A stretch of DNA of 64,000 bases from Bradyrhizobium sp. 190 (GTDB taxonomy: Bacteria > Pseudomonadota > Alphaproteobacteria > Rhizobiales > Xanthobacteraceae): assembly GCF_023073415.1 (NCBI RefSeq), contig NZ_JADPJL010000001.1, positions 62,001 through 126,000 of the forward strand. Reading direction: 5' to 3'. Numbering within the stretch: position 1 is the stretch's first letter; every line of letters starts with the position of its first letter. The notes below the pieces were generated by a model. The model searched no databases. It had not been told where the DNA came from and saw nothing but the letters and a program-made list of their open reading frames with translations. This document shows positions 54,267-62,940 of this stretch, piece by piece. Made by a program: the position numbers and the translations under genes.

Positions 54267-55586
54267 TTATCCCGCTATCCTCGCTACCACTTCCGCCGGG
54301 CTGAGATTCTCGCGCGAACCGTCGCTGCGCCGCTTGATCTCGAGCTTGCCCTCAGCAAGTCCCTTCGGCCCGACCAGAATCTGCCAGGGGATACCGATCA
54401 GATCGGCGGCCGCGAATTTTGCGCCGGCGCGCTGGTCGGTATCGTCATAGAGCACGTCGATTCCCTTGGCCTGAAGCTCGCGATAAAGCTTCTCGCACGC
54501 GCCATCGACGGTAGCATCCCCCTGCTTCAGGTTCAAAATCACGGCAGTGAACGGCGCGACGGCCTCCGGCCATTTGATGCCGGCGTCGTCATGGCAAGCC
54601 TCGATGATGGCGCCGACCAGGCGCGAGACGCCAACGCCATAGGAGCCGCCATGGATCGGCACGTCGACGCCGTCGGCGCCGGCAACCAGCGCCTTCATCG
54701 CATCGGAATATTTGGTGCCGAAATAGAAGATCTGGCCGACCTCGATGCCGCGCGTATTGACGCGCTTGTCGGCAGGCACTTCGCGTTCGTAGCGGTCGGC
54801 ATCGTGAACGTCCTCGGTCGCGGCGTAGACCGACGTCCATTGCTTGATGATGTCTGTGAGGTCGCCGTCATAATCGACGTCATCGGGCGGGATCGGCAGG
54901 TTGAGCACGTCGCTGTTGCAGAACACGCCGGATTCGCCGGTTTCCGCCAGCACGATGAATTCATGGCTGAGATCGCCGCCGATCGGGCCGGTCTCGGCGC
55001 GCATCGGGATTGCCTTCAGTCCCATCCGCGCGAAGGTGCGCAAATAAGCAACGAACATCCGGTTATAGGAACGGCGCGCCGCCGCCTCGTCGATGTCGAA
55101 CGAGTAAGCGTCCTTCATCAGGAATTCGCGGCCGCGCATCACGCCGAAACGCGGGCGCTGCTCGTCGCGGAACTTCCACTGGATGTGATAGAGATTGAGC
55201 GGCAGACTTCTGTAGGATTTGACGTAAGCGCGAAAGATCTCGGTGATCATTTCCTCATTCGTCGGCCCGTACAGCAATTCGCGCTTGTGGCGGTCTGCGA
55301 TGCGCAGCATCTCCGGACCATAGGCATCGTAGCGGCCGCTCTCGCGCCAGAGATCGGCAAGCTGCAGCGTCGGCATCAACAGTTCCAGCGCACCGGCGCG
55401 GTCCTGTTCCTCGCGGACGATCTGCTCGATCTTTTTCAGGACCCGAAAGCCCAGCGGCAGCCAGGCGTAGATGCCGGCCGCTTCCTGCCGCATCATGCCT
55501 GCGCGCAGCATCAGCCGATGCGAGACGATCTCCGCCTCTTTCGGATTCTCTTTCAGGATGGGTAGAAAAAACCGCGACAACCGCAT
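54267..55586 (-). CDS. proS: Prolyl-tRNA synthetase, short form without editing insert
   Basis: The start [20 protein letters not shown] at 55586 gives 439 residues, matching the alphaproteobacterial short ProRS. Class II motifs are present: motif 1 around [20 protein letters not shown], motif 2 [26 protein letters not shown], and motif 3 [13 protein letters not shown]. The INS editing domain of about 180 residues, present between motifs 2 and 3 in longer enzymes, is largely missing. The C-terminal anticodon-binding domain ends in AEVVARIAG. It heads a proS-lolC-lolD run. Confidence 0.96.
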   Translation of the reverse strand: MRLSRFFLPILKENPKEAEIVSHRLMLRAGMMRQEAAGIYAWLPLGFRVLKKIEQIVREEQDRAGALELLMPTLQLADLWRESGRYDAYGPEMLRIADRHKRELLYGPTNEEMITEIFRAYVKSYRSLPLNLYHIQWKFRDEQRPRFGVMRGREFLMKDAYSFDIDEAAARRSYNRMFVAYLRTFARMGLKAIPMRAETGPIGGDLSHEFIVLAETGESGVFCNSDVLNLPIPPDDVDYDGDLTDIIKQWTSVYAATEDVHDADRYEREVPADKRVNTRGIEVGQIFYFGTKYSDAMKALVAGADGVDVPIHGGSYGVGVSRLVGAIIEACHDDAGIKWPEAVAPFTAVILNLKQGDATVDGACEKLYRELQAKGIDVLYDDTDQRAGAKFAAADLIGIPWQILVGPKGLAEGKLEIKRRSDGSRENLSPAEVVARIAG

Positions 55587-55719
55587 GGGACAACTCAAGG
55601 AATCAGTGGGATACCGGAAGAGGTGCAGTGAAACCGGATCGGGTGCCAAAATACAAGGCCGGGAAGTGTGAAAAGCCGCAGGAAACGCGGATTTGAAGCC
55701 CATTTTGGCGTGGTTTCGT

Positions 55720-55783
55720 AGGATGGGTGGAGCGAAGCGATCCCCACAAGAAATGATGGGTTTCGCTGCGCTCTACCCATCCT
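55720..55783. repeat. Palindromic repeat of the AGGATGGGTGGAGCGAAGCGA family
   Basis: A 21-base arm, AGGATGGGTGGAGCGAAGCG and one more base, pairs with 55763-55783 (ending CTACCCATCCT) with two mismatches. It lies between proS and the CopCD gene. This is a second palindrome family, distinct from the GTAGGGTGGGC type but similar in layout. Confidence 0.8.
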
Positions 55784-55801
55784 GCAAATTATTGGCAGGT
55801 G

Positions 55802-57367
55802 TCAGCGCACCTGCAGTTCGTCTTGCAGCGTGATCTTCTGGAAGTCTGTCACCAGCGCCTCGATCTGCATCCGCCAACGGCCGGGCAGCGGCAGCGCCAC
55901 GCCGCGCACGTGCCAGTAGCCGTCCGGCCCGAGCGTCGCGCGACGCTCCATCGGCTCGATGCCGCGCTCCGGCAAGCTCAGGATCAGCGTCGCCTCCTTG
56001 GCCGGTAGCAGGGCTGCGTCGCCCGTCATCAACTGCAGCACAAAGTCGTTGGCGCCGACCTTGCCCGGCGAAACCAGCACCTGAAACATCGCTGCATCAG
56101 TATGGATATGAACCGAGAGCGGCGCGGCAACAGGATCAACTGAGGCGCGCGGCGGCGGCGTGAAGCGCCAGCCGGCGACGACCGCAAGGATGCCAACGAC
56201 GAGAACGCATTCCAGCACGATCGACCGCAGCAGCGGCCGGCTGTTCTCGTAATCCGCAACGACCGTGGGCGAGAAGACAAACCGGTTCAGCGCCGCAAGG
56301 GCGAGCAACGAGATCACCAGCGTCAGCTTGATCGAGAGAAGGATGCCGTATTGGGTTTCGATCAGCGCGCGAATGCTCCCGAGCTGGATGACTGACAGCA
56401 CCAATCCGCTCAGCACCAGCAGCCCGACCAGCAGCATTGCGATTGCCGAAAACTGCTTGAGCACGCGCGGCAGGTCGGCATTGCGCCGATGCACCATGGC
56501 GGCCAGCGGCGCCAGCGCGCCGACCCAGTAGGCCGCAGCGACGCCGTGCAGGAACAGCGATGGCCGGGTCAGCCATTGCGGCGAGGCGGTCGCCGCATGC
56601 CCGCTGGCCGCCAGCGACAGCCCGACGCCCACTATCGCGAGCGTGCTCAACACCCAGGCGATCAGGATGCTCGGGCTTTGCCATGCGAACCAGGCGATGG
56701 CCATCACCACGATCGCAATCAACAGCGACGGCCCGAGCGAGGTAGCGAGCGCGCTCGTCCACGGCGCCGACGTCGCGATGCCGCCAAGGGGAAGGTTGAG
56801 GAGATCGAGGCCCTGCAGGCCGAGCGAAGCCACTGCACTAACGAGACCGATGGCAAGCGCGCCGCGGCTGACCGTCGATCCGCTCGGGTCCTGCCCGATC
56901 CAGGCCGCGAAGAACGCGCCGCCGACGCCCACGAACAGCCCGAGATAGACCCCGATCCGCGCCAGCCAGATCAGCACCGCCAGCGGACCTGTCTTCGCCG
57001 GCGGTGCGCTCCCGGTCACGGCGCCGATTGAAAACACCATCGATCCCGCCACGGGATGGCCGTCCTGCGAGACCACGCGGTAGCTGACGATCTGCGTGCC
57101 CAGCGGCAGGTCGTCGGGCAGAACGATCAGCACGGATTGGCCGACCGCGCGCGTGGCGACGTCGCGCGCCTTACCATTGGCATCGATGACGCCGATCACG
57201 GCCGGCGTGATGCTCTCGTTGAAGTTCAACTGCACCATCTTCGGCGGCTGCGCCAGCACGCTGCCGTCGGCCGGTTCCGAAGAGACAAGCGTCGCATGGG
57301 CCCACGCGGCGCTCGCAATACATAGCGCCGACAGCAGCGCGGCAAGGCTCGCGAGCACACGCGCCAT
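55802..57367 (-). CDS. pcuE: CopC-CopD fusion copper transport protein (PcuE-like)
   Basis: The 521-residue protein has a signal peptide followed directly by a CopC domain (HATLVSSEPADGSVLAQPPK, with the N-terminal copper-ligand His and a second His in SQDGHPVAG). A CopD domain of about eight membrane helices follows (LAVLIWLARIGVYLGLFVG ... HRRNADLPRVLKQFSAIAM), ending with a soluble C-terminal domain. It is proposed to bind periplasmic Cu and pass it inward. It is the last gene of a run matching pcuABCDE order of B. japonicum. Confidence 0.9.
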   Translation of the reverse strand: MARVLASLAALLSALCIASAAWAHATLVSSEPADGSVLAQPPKMVQLNFNESITPAVIGVIDANGKARDVATRAVGQSVLIVLPDDLPLGTQIVSYRVVSQDGHPVAGSMVFSIGAVTGSAPPAKTGPLAVLIWLARIGVYLGLFVGVGGAFFAAWIGQDPSGSTVSRGALAIGLVSAVASLGLQGLDLLNLPLGGIATSAPWTSALATSLGPSLLIAIVVMAIAWFAWQSPSILIAWVLSTLAIVGVGLSLAASGHAATASPQWLTRPSLFLHGVAAAYWVGALAPLAAMVHRRNADLPRVLKQFSAIAMLLVGLLVLSGLVLSVIQLGSIRALIETQYGILLSIKLTLVISLLALAALNRFVFSPTVVADYENSRPLLRSIVLECVLVVGILAVVAGWRFTPPPRASVDPVAAPLSVHIHTDAAMFQVLVSPGKVGANDFVLQLMTGDAALLPAKEATLILSLPERGIEPMERRATLGPDGYWHVRGVALPLPGRWRMQIEALVTDFQKITLQDELQVR

Positions 57368-57377
57368 CGGGATTGCT

Positions 57378-57902
57378 TTACGGCTTCGTAGTTAGCTTGA
57401 GCCCCGGCGCTGGTGTCTTGCTGTCATGTCCATGACCGGTACGGCCTTCCGCCGGAGTATCGATCCAGCGGCTAACCCCCTGCTCGCATTCCTGCACCAC
57501 GGGAAAATACAGCGTGGTGTCCGGCTTCAGGCCCGCCGTGAGATAGCTGGAGAAGACGAATTCATCGTAATTGTCGTCGGCGACCTTGCCGCCGCTCCAC
57601 ACCACTTCCTTGACGCCTTCGGAAATCTTCCCACCGTGAAACTCATACTCAGTGACGTACTTGCCCTTGACCGTCTCGACGGTCCAGCCGGGCTTGGGCA
57701 TCGGCTTGATGCCGATCACGCCTTCCGGAATTTGCACCCGCAGCTTGACGGTCGGCGATCCCGCGCAGCCGTGCGGCACGGCGAACACCGCCTTGTAGTA
57801 TGAGCCCACTGGCGCCTGCCGTTTCTCGAGGGTGACATGAGCGGTGGCCTGAGACGCCGATAGCGCAGCCAGCGCGGTGACGGCAAAAACAATCTTCGAC
57901 AT
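57378..57902 (-). CDS. pcuD: YcnI/DUF1775 copper-binding protein (PcuD-like)
   Basis: The 174-residue secreted protein has a signal peptide ending ATA|HVTLEKRQAP; the new N-terminal His is the copper ligand in YcnI. Further conserved residues are SYYKAVFAVPHGCAGSPTVKLRVQIPEG, the Trp of KPGWTVET, and VVWSGG. A His-containing tail (TGHGHDSK) follows. It lies 10 bases before the CopCD gene, implying one transcript. Confidence 0.92.
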   Translation of the reverse strand: MSKIVFAVTALAALSASQATAHVTLEKRQAPVGSYYKAVFAVPHGCAGSPTVKLRVQIPEGVIGIKPMPKPGWTVETVKGKYVTEYEFHGGKISEGVKEVVWSGGKVADDNYDEFVFSSYLTAGLKPDTTLYFPVVQECEQGVSRWIDTPAEGRTGHGHDSKTPAPGLKLTTKP

Positions 57903-57912
57903 TGGCTGGCCC

Positions 57913-58416
57913 CTACTTCTTCATGTGTCCGCCGGAATGATCCCCGCCCGCAGGCGCCTGCGCGCCAACGCCCTGCACATCGAGCGACAGCGTCACCTTG
58001 CCGGCCTTCTCGAACTCGAGCGTGAGCGGCACCTTGTCGCCCTGCTTGAGCGGCGTCTTCAGATCCATCAGCATCAAATGGTAGCCGCCCGGCGCGAGCT
58101 TGACGGTCTTTCCCGGCTCGATCGGCAACCCCTTGTCGAGCGACCGCATCGTCATGACGCCGTTGTTCATCGCCATCTCGTGAATCTCGACCTTGCCGGC
58201 GAAATCGCCGGAGCCGCTGATCAGGCGATCTGGCGCAGTGCCCTTGTTCTCGATCGTAAGATAGCCGCCGGCAATCTTGGCGCCGCCGGGCGTGGCGCGG
58301 CTCCAGGCCTGCGTAATGACGAGATCGCCGGCCTTGACCTCCTGGGCATGCGCGGGTGCGCCCAGGAAAGCAAACAGGGCGGCCACGCAAGCAAGCGTGC
58401 GCATAATGTTCTTCAT
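57913..58416 (-). CDS. pcuC: PCu(A)C periplasmic copper chaperone
   Basis: The start MKNIMRTLACVAALFAFLGA at 58416 gives 167 residues. The HxM...M...HxM copper site is intact: H79, M81, M90, H113 and M115 (EIHEMAM, VMTM, GGYHLML). An additional His/Met tail (GGDHSGGHMKK) is present. PcuC-type chaperones deliver Cu(I) for cytochrome oxidase assembly. It is 10 bases from the DUF1775 gene. Confidence 0.95.
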   Translation of the reverse strand: MKNIMRTLACVAALFAFLGAPAHAQEVKAGDLVITQAWSRATPGGAKIAGGYLTIENKGTAPDRLISGSGDFAGKVEIHEMAMNNGVMTMRSLDKGLPIEPGKTVKLAPGGYHLMLMDLKTPLKQGDKVPLTLEFEKAGKVTLSLDVQGVGAQAPAGGDHSGGHMKK

Positions 58417-58470
58417 GGTTCGACTTTCGTATTCAACTGGGTTCCGCATTGGTCTGCGTCGGATGGATAC

Positions 58471-60678
58471 CTACCATCTGTACTTCATCCCCGCAAAAAC
58501 TGCCCTTCCGTTGCCGGGCTCGAACAAGGGCGATGTGGGAGTTGCCTGATTAATGATGCTGGTACTGGCGATATAGGCCTTGTTCAGAAGATTGCGCCCC
58601 TCGATATAGGCCGAAATCGGACCGCCGTTGTCGAAGCCAGCCTTCAACCCGAGCAGCGCATAGGCCTCGGTCTTCAGCGTATTCGCACTATCGACGAAAT
58701 AAGCCTGCGGCACCCATTCGACATTGGGACCGAAATAGAAGCCGGTCGGATTCTTGTACAGCAACTCGGCCCGGAGGTAGTGGCGCGGGGCGCCGGGCAA
58801 CAGGTTGTTGCCGAAGGCTGCATCATTGTCGAAACGGAAATCGTTGAACGTGTATGCGAGGTTCAGCCAGAGCTTGTCCGGCGCCGGGCCGTTGTTGAAG
58901 ATGCCCTGGAAAATCGCGGCGCCCGCTCCCGCTTCGATGCCCTGGTGAACGGTGCGGTCCGCGTTGGTGACGTTGCAATTGCCGAACGCGCTGTAGAGAC
59001 ATTGCAGTTCGTTTCGGATATTGGAGCGATAGGCGGTGAGCTCCCAGGCATAGTCGGGCCGCTTCATCCGCGTTCCGATCTCATAGGTCGTAGCGGTCTG
59101 CGGGCGGATGCTGGTGAAGGGAATGATCGCGACCCCCGGTACATTCGCGCTTTCGCCAAAACTTGGCACCTCGGCGCTTCGCGAGATGTTGGCAAAAGCC
59201 TGCCAGGTCGGATCGATATTCCAGAGCAGGCCGGCCTTCGGCGACCAGAGATTGAACTCGGTCGATCCCGACTGATCACCATTGCTGAGGAAGCGATCCT
59301 GCCGGTCGCGGGTGGCGTAGAGGAATTGCGTGCCGGCAATCGCTGCGACGTTCGGCAGGAAGTAGAAACTGTCCTCGATATAGAGGGAGGTGTTTTTCGA
59401 GCGGTCCATCGACGACGACAGCAGCGCGCCCTTCTGTCCGCCGAGATTGGCGAATTGCTGGTTGTCGATGCTGCCGTTGAGGACGTTGATGCCGGCGACC
59501 AGGCGGTTGCGGAAGCCGCCGATAAAGCGGTCATCGGTCACCTTGGCGAAGCCGCCATAGTCCTTGTAGCTGTAATCGAGCCACTGGAAGATCGGATGCA
59601 TCAAATGGCGATCGACGCCGAAGACGCCAAATTCGACCTTGGTGTCTTCAAACCGGATTGTCGTCTTGTTGGCGAGCCTGACGGTATTGAGGTTGCGCTG
59701 CTGATCCAGCGCGACGTTTGCCGGCGCGGCAGCTTGGGGATCGGTCAAGGCCGATTGCTTGGTGACGGTGCCGGGGATGCGCTGGCGGATCTCATTGGCG
59801 TTGAAATAGAACCGTGTTTCGGCGTCCGGCGAGAACTGGTAGCCAACATTGCCGCTGACGCGGGTGGCGCTGCCGGAACTGTGGTCCCTGAAGCCATCCG
59901 AGGCCTGGGTCGACGCGGTGACGAAACCGTCCCATGGACCGATTGCACCGCCGGCATTGGCTTGCAGCCGCTTGAACCCGAATGCGCCCATATCGGCCGA
60001 CACCCCGTTCGGCCACGGATCGCGGCCGGTCGGAATCACGAAATTGATGGCGCCGCCGAGCGAGTTTGCGCCGAACTGCAGCGCATTGGCGCCCTTCCAG
60101 ACCTCGACATATTTGTAGGCGGTCGGGTCGATCTCCTGGAAGTCGCCGTAGCCGTCAGCGGTGTTGATCGGAATGCCGTCCATGTAGAGCTGGATGCCGC
60201 GCAAGTGGAAATTGCGCGACAGGCCGGAACCGCGGATCGAAAGCCGCGTATCGTCGCCCCATTTCGGCTGGGCAAAGACGCCAGGCACATAATCCAGGAT
60301 GTCCTTGATGGTGTTGGCGACGGTCGAATTCCTGTAGGCCGCGGCCGGCACGACCGCGACGCCGCCCGGGGTGTTGTTGATCTCGGTCAGCGCCTGCTGC
60401 GCGCTGAGCACCGCCAGGGCGCCGCGGCCGCCCTGCCCCTGATCGCCAGCGGCCGGCGGCGCCGGAGCGCGCACCTGCCGGACGGGGCGCGCGGACCGCG
60501 CCGCGCTGCGGGGTGGACGGGCGCTGGTGGCGCGCTTCTGTTCCGGCGCGGTAACAGTCACCGGCGGAAGGCTCTGTCGTTCGCTCTGCGCCTCGGCGCT
60601 GAACGGCGATACAAAAACGGCGGCCGATGCCAGCACCGTGCTGCGCACGAGCCCGACGGGTGATGCAAGACGAAACAT
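58471..60678 (-). CDS. pcuB: TonB-dependent receptor, probable copper receptor (PcuB-like)
   Basis: The start MFRLASPVGLVRSTVLASAA at 60678 follows AGGA and gives 735 residues. A signal peptide, a Pro/Arg/Ala-rich stretch and a plug domain (STVANTIKDILDYVPGVFAQ ... SRNFHLRGIQLYMDGIPINTADGYGD) precede a 22-strand barrel ending in FAGMKYRW. Its place between pcuA-like and pcuC-like genes indicates copper or a copper chelate as substrate. An iron-siderophore role cannot be excluded by sequence alone. Confidence 0.9.
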   Translation of the reverse strand: MFRLASPVGLVRSTVLASAAVFVSPFSAEAQSERQSLPPVTVTAPEQKRATSARPPRSAARSARPVRQVRAPAPPAAGDQGQGGRGALAVLSAQQALTEINNTPGGVAVVPAAAYRNSTVANTIKDILDYVPGVFAQPKWGDDTRLSIRGSGLSRNFHLRGIQLYMDGIPINTADGYGDFQEIDPTAYKYVEVWKGANALQFGANSLGGAINFVIPTGRDPWPNGVSADMGAFGFKRLQANAGGAIGPWDGFVTASTQASDGFRDHSSGSATRVSGNVGYQFSPDAETRFYFNANEIRQRIPGTVTKQSALTDPQAAAPANVALDQQRNLNTVRLANKTTIRFEDTKVEFGVFGVDRHLMHPIFQWLDYSYKDYGGFAKVTDDRFIGGFRNRLVAGINVLNGSIDNQQFANLGGQKGALLSSSMDRSKNTSLYIEDSFYFLPNVAAIAGTQFLYATRDRQDRFLSNGDQSGSTEFNLWSPKAGLLWNIDPTWQAFANISRSAEVPSFGESANVPGVAIIPFTSIRPQTATTYEIGTRMKRPDYAWELTAYRSNIRNELQCLYSAFGNCNVTNADRTVHQGIEAGAGAAIFQGIFNNGPAPDKLWLNLAYTFNDFRFDNDAAFGNNLLPGAPRHYLRAELLYKNPTGFYFGPNVEWVPQAYFVDSANTLKTEAYALLGLKAGFDNGGPISAYIEGRNLLNKAYIASTSIINQATPTSPLFEPGNGRAVFAGMKYRW

Positions 60679-60772
60679 GGATAATCCTGACACCAGCTCT
60701 TGGGCCGGCTTTGCTCAACTGAACGAACAGGCACGGCCGCGGGCCGCACCATTTGACGGAGGTCAAGTGAGG

Positions 60773-61150
60773 TCAGGAAATGGAAGGTGGCGCTCGCGCC
60801 TGTGCGTGCGAACCAGCGCCCACCGACGGCATATGATCCGTAGCTTCCAGCCATGTGATGAGCTGGTATTGGCGCTGCAAGACGACAAAGATCAGCGGCG
60901 GCGGATCGACCGCAACGGCGCCGCCATGGCTGACGCTGCAGAACCCGCAGCAATTGGCGCCGTGCTGTGCCTTGGCAGGCGTCGTCTGTGAGGCGTCCTG
61001 CGATGACGCCATGCCGGAACAGATCGTCGCCATATAAAGCGGATCGGAGACCGCATATGCGACCGCGCGAAATGCCCCGATCGGCGCCAGCAATTGCACC
61101 ATGATCGAGAGCAGTACGATTGGAATGAAGACTTCCAGTCGCCGTCGCAT
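60773..61150 (-). CDS. pcuA: DUF2946-family protein (PcuA-like)
   Basis: The start MRRRLEVFIPIVLLSIMVQL at 61150 gives 125 residues with a signal/membrane segment. The mature part has Cys, Met and His in a pattern seen in DUF2946 (YMATICSGM, HGANCCGFCSVSHGG), probably metal-binding, and a His near the C-terminus. It occupies the first position of the pcu order. A start at 61180 (TTG) is less likely. Confidence 0.78.
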   Translation of the reverse strand: MRRRLEVFIPIVLLSIMVQLLAPIGAFRAVAYAVSDPLYMATICSGMASSQDASQTTPAKAQHGANCCGFCSVSHGGAVAVDPPPLIFVVLQRQYQLITWLEATDHMPSVGAGSHAQARAPPSIS

Positions 61151-61199
61151 GGTCACCCCAAAGCGCCCGAGTCGCCGCAATACCCAATAAGCTCGTTTC

Positions 61200-61700
61200 T
61201 CATCTCATTACAGCTTTTTGTTGAGCTAGCCACTTCTCGAGGTCCGATATTTCGGCCGAACCCTCTATGGTGGTGACGGCTCCGTCCCGCGCAATCAGCA
61301 GCGTGCGCGGAATCTCGCCCTGCCAGGCCGGGTCGATCTCGAACCGGAGGCGTTCGACAAAACCATCGCTGAAAAGCCAGTTCTCCGCCGTTCCCAGCCC
61401 GGCCTTCTCCAGCATCGCGCGCGCAGCACCCGGCAGATTCGGAACGAGATCGGCGCTGATCATCACGACGTCGACCTCGGAATGCTCCTTCATGAATTGC
61501 CCGAGCAGCGGCAACTCGACCTTGCAGGGGCCGCAGGTGACGCCCCAGAAATGCACCAGCGTTGGTCGGCCGGCGTGCGAACGCAGCACCTCCTGCCAGC
61601 TCCCTCGCACAAACGGTTTGAGCTCGGACGGCGTCTCGGCTGCCGGGGCGGCGGCCAGACAGGTAAGGAGGAATATAGCGGCGAGCAGGAGGCGCTTCAT
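61200..61700 (-). CDS. TlpA-like periplasmic thioredoxin
   Basis: The 166-residue protein has a signal peptide (MKRLLLAAIFLLTCLAAAPA) and a thioredoxin fold with the active-site CGPC (VHFWGVTCGPCKVELPLLGQ). The cis-Pro is in IPRTLLIARDG. Its ATG overlaps the stop of the BNR-repeat gene by the sequence ATGA. In this setting it may reduce copper-site cysteines, as TlpA does for oxidase assembly; that role is inferred from context. Confidence 0.9.
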   Translation of the reverse strand: MKRLLLAAIFLLTCLAAAPAAETPSELKPFVRGSWQEVLRSHAGRPTLVHFWGVTCGPCKVELPLLGQFMKEHSEVDVVMISADLVPNLPGAARAMLEKAGLGTAENWLFSDGFVERLRFEIDPAWQGEIPRTLLIARDGAVTTIEGSAEISDLEKWLAQQKAVMR

Positions 61701-62911
61701 GATCCGTCTCCGATCGGCAGCAGGCGATATCCGTCGGCCTTGGTCATCCAGGAAAGGTAGGTCTTGTGCCCGTCGCTGACCAGCAGCGGGTGGTCGGAGG
61801 TATCAGTCGTCGTGGCGATCGCGACCGGCGTCGACCAGCTCTTGCCCTCGTCATGCGAAGTCATCGCGTTGACCGAGGTCTTCTCGCCGTCGAACTCCTT
61901 CCAGGCCATGGTGGCGCCGTGCGGGCCGGCAAGAACGTACGGCCGCGTCGGATTGCGGTCGGATCGGCCGAGCGGAAGCGGATCGGAAAACGTACGGCCC
62001 TGGTCGTCCGAGCGGGCATAGAACAGCCCCTTGCGGGCCTTGCCGTTGGTGTACCAGCTCACGTGATAGGTGCCCGCAGCCGAGATCGAAAGACTTGGAC
62101 CATGATGCGGGCAGGCCGAAATCTGCCAATCGTCATTGCTGACGCGGCGAACCTCGCTTGGCGTGGCCGGATCGGCGAACGTCATGACCGCGTGATCCCG
62201 CACACCGCCTTCGAAGATGTTCCTGAACACGACCACAGGACGGCCGGGGCCTGCGAATGCCAGACCAAGCCGGCAGCACTCGCAGGTGTTGTCGCTCGCC
62301 AAACGCGCTTCGGAGTAAGTCGCGCCGCCATCCTTCGACGATGCGAAGAACAACCCTGCGCCTTCGTATTTCTTGCCGTCCTGCTGCGCGGGTACCCGGT
62401 TGCGCTTGTCGATCCAAGCCGCAAACACCGAGCCATCAGCATCGAGGCCGAGCGCCGCGAAACGCTGGCTCTCGTTACTCGCGGTGATAGGCTGCAACTC
62501 GGCAAAGCTTTGACCGCCGTCGATCGACCGGGTAGCGAGCACTTGGCCATTGAACGCCTTGTCCCTGAAGATCGAAAACGCCAGCGCGACGCCGCCGTTT
62601 TTCTCGACGACGATCTGGGGACGCGCATCCGGGCCCCAGTCGAGCTTGAGCTTTTCCTTGGTTACCTGAACCGGCGTCGAAAAGCTGCGTCCCTGATCCT
62701 TCGAACTCGCTACCGATATCTGGCCCCCCGCCATCCAGGCGAGCCACAGCGTGCCATCTGGCGCGAAGGCCGGCGTCACCTTCGACGCGCAGCGCAACGC
62801 GACCTCCTCACACGCCGCTTCCGAGGCATGCTGATGATGGCTCATTTGCGCTTGCGCTGCGGTTTGGCAAAGCGAGAAGGCGAGCGTCGCGAGCAGGCTC
62901 ATTCGCAGCAT
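61697..62911 (-). CDS. BNR-repeat (sialidase-fold) secreted protein
   Basis: AGGAGG before the ATG at 62911 gives 404 residues; the longer frame overlaps the receptor gene. The signal peptide (MLRMSLLATLAFSLCQTAAQ) is followed by QAQMSHHQHASEAACEEVAL, a His/Met-rich start. Several BNR/Asp-box repeats follow (SSKDQGRSFSTPVQV, RSIDGGQSFAEL, SSKDGGATYSEAR, RSDDQGRTFSDPLPL, TSHDEGKSWSTP), forming a beta-propeller. A CECC motif (NTCECCRLG) is unusual for sialidases and could bind metal. It lies between the two TonB-receptor regions, so metal handling is more likely than sugar cleavage. Confidence 0.85.
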   Translation of the reverse strand: MLRMSLLATLAFSLCQTAAQAQMSHHQHASEAACEEVALRCASKVTPAFAPDGTLWLAWMAGGQISVASSKDQGRSFSTPVQVTKEKLKLDWGPDARPQIVVEKNGGVALAFSIFRDKAFNGQVLATRSIDGGQSFAELQPITASNESQRFAALGLDADGSVFAAWIDKRNRVPAQQDGKKYEGAGLFFASSKDGGATYSEARLASDNTCECCRLGLAFAGPGRPVVVFRNIFEGGVRDHAVMTFADPATPSEVRRVSNDDWQISACPHHGPSLSISAAGTYHVSWYTNGKARKGLFYARSDDQGRTFSDPLPLGRSDRNPTRPYVLAGPHGATMAWKEFDGEKTSVNAMTSHDEGKSWSTPVAIATTTDTSDHPLLVSDGHKTYLSWMTKADGYRLLPIGDGS

Positions 62912-62940
62912 GGCTTTACTCCTCCTGCAGTGTTGTCCGG

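Noticed and set aside
57877..60663. Long plus-strand frame (928 codons) opposite the TonB receptor
   Set aside because: It runs across several minus-strand genes of the pcu cluster, has no signal or domain, and is a codon-bias shadow.
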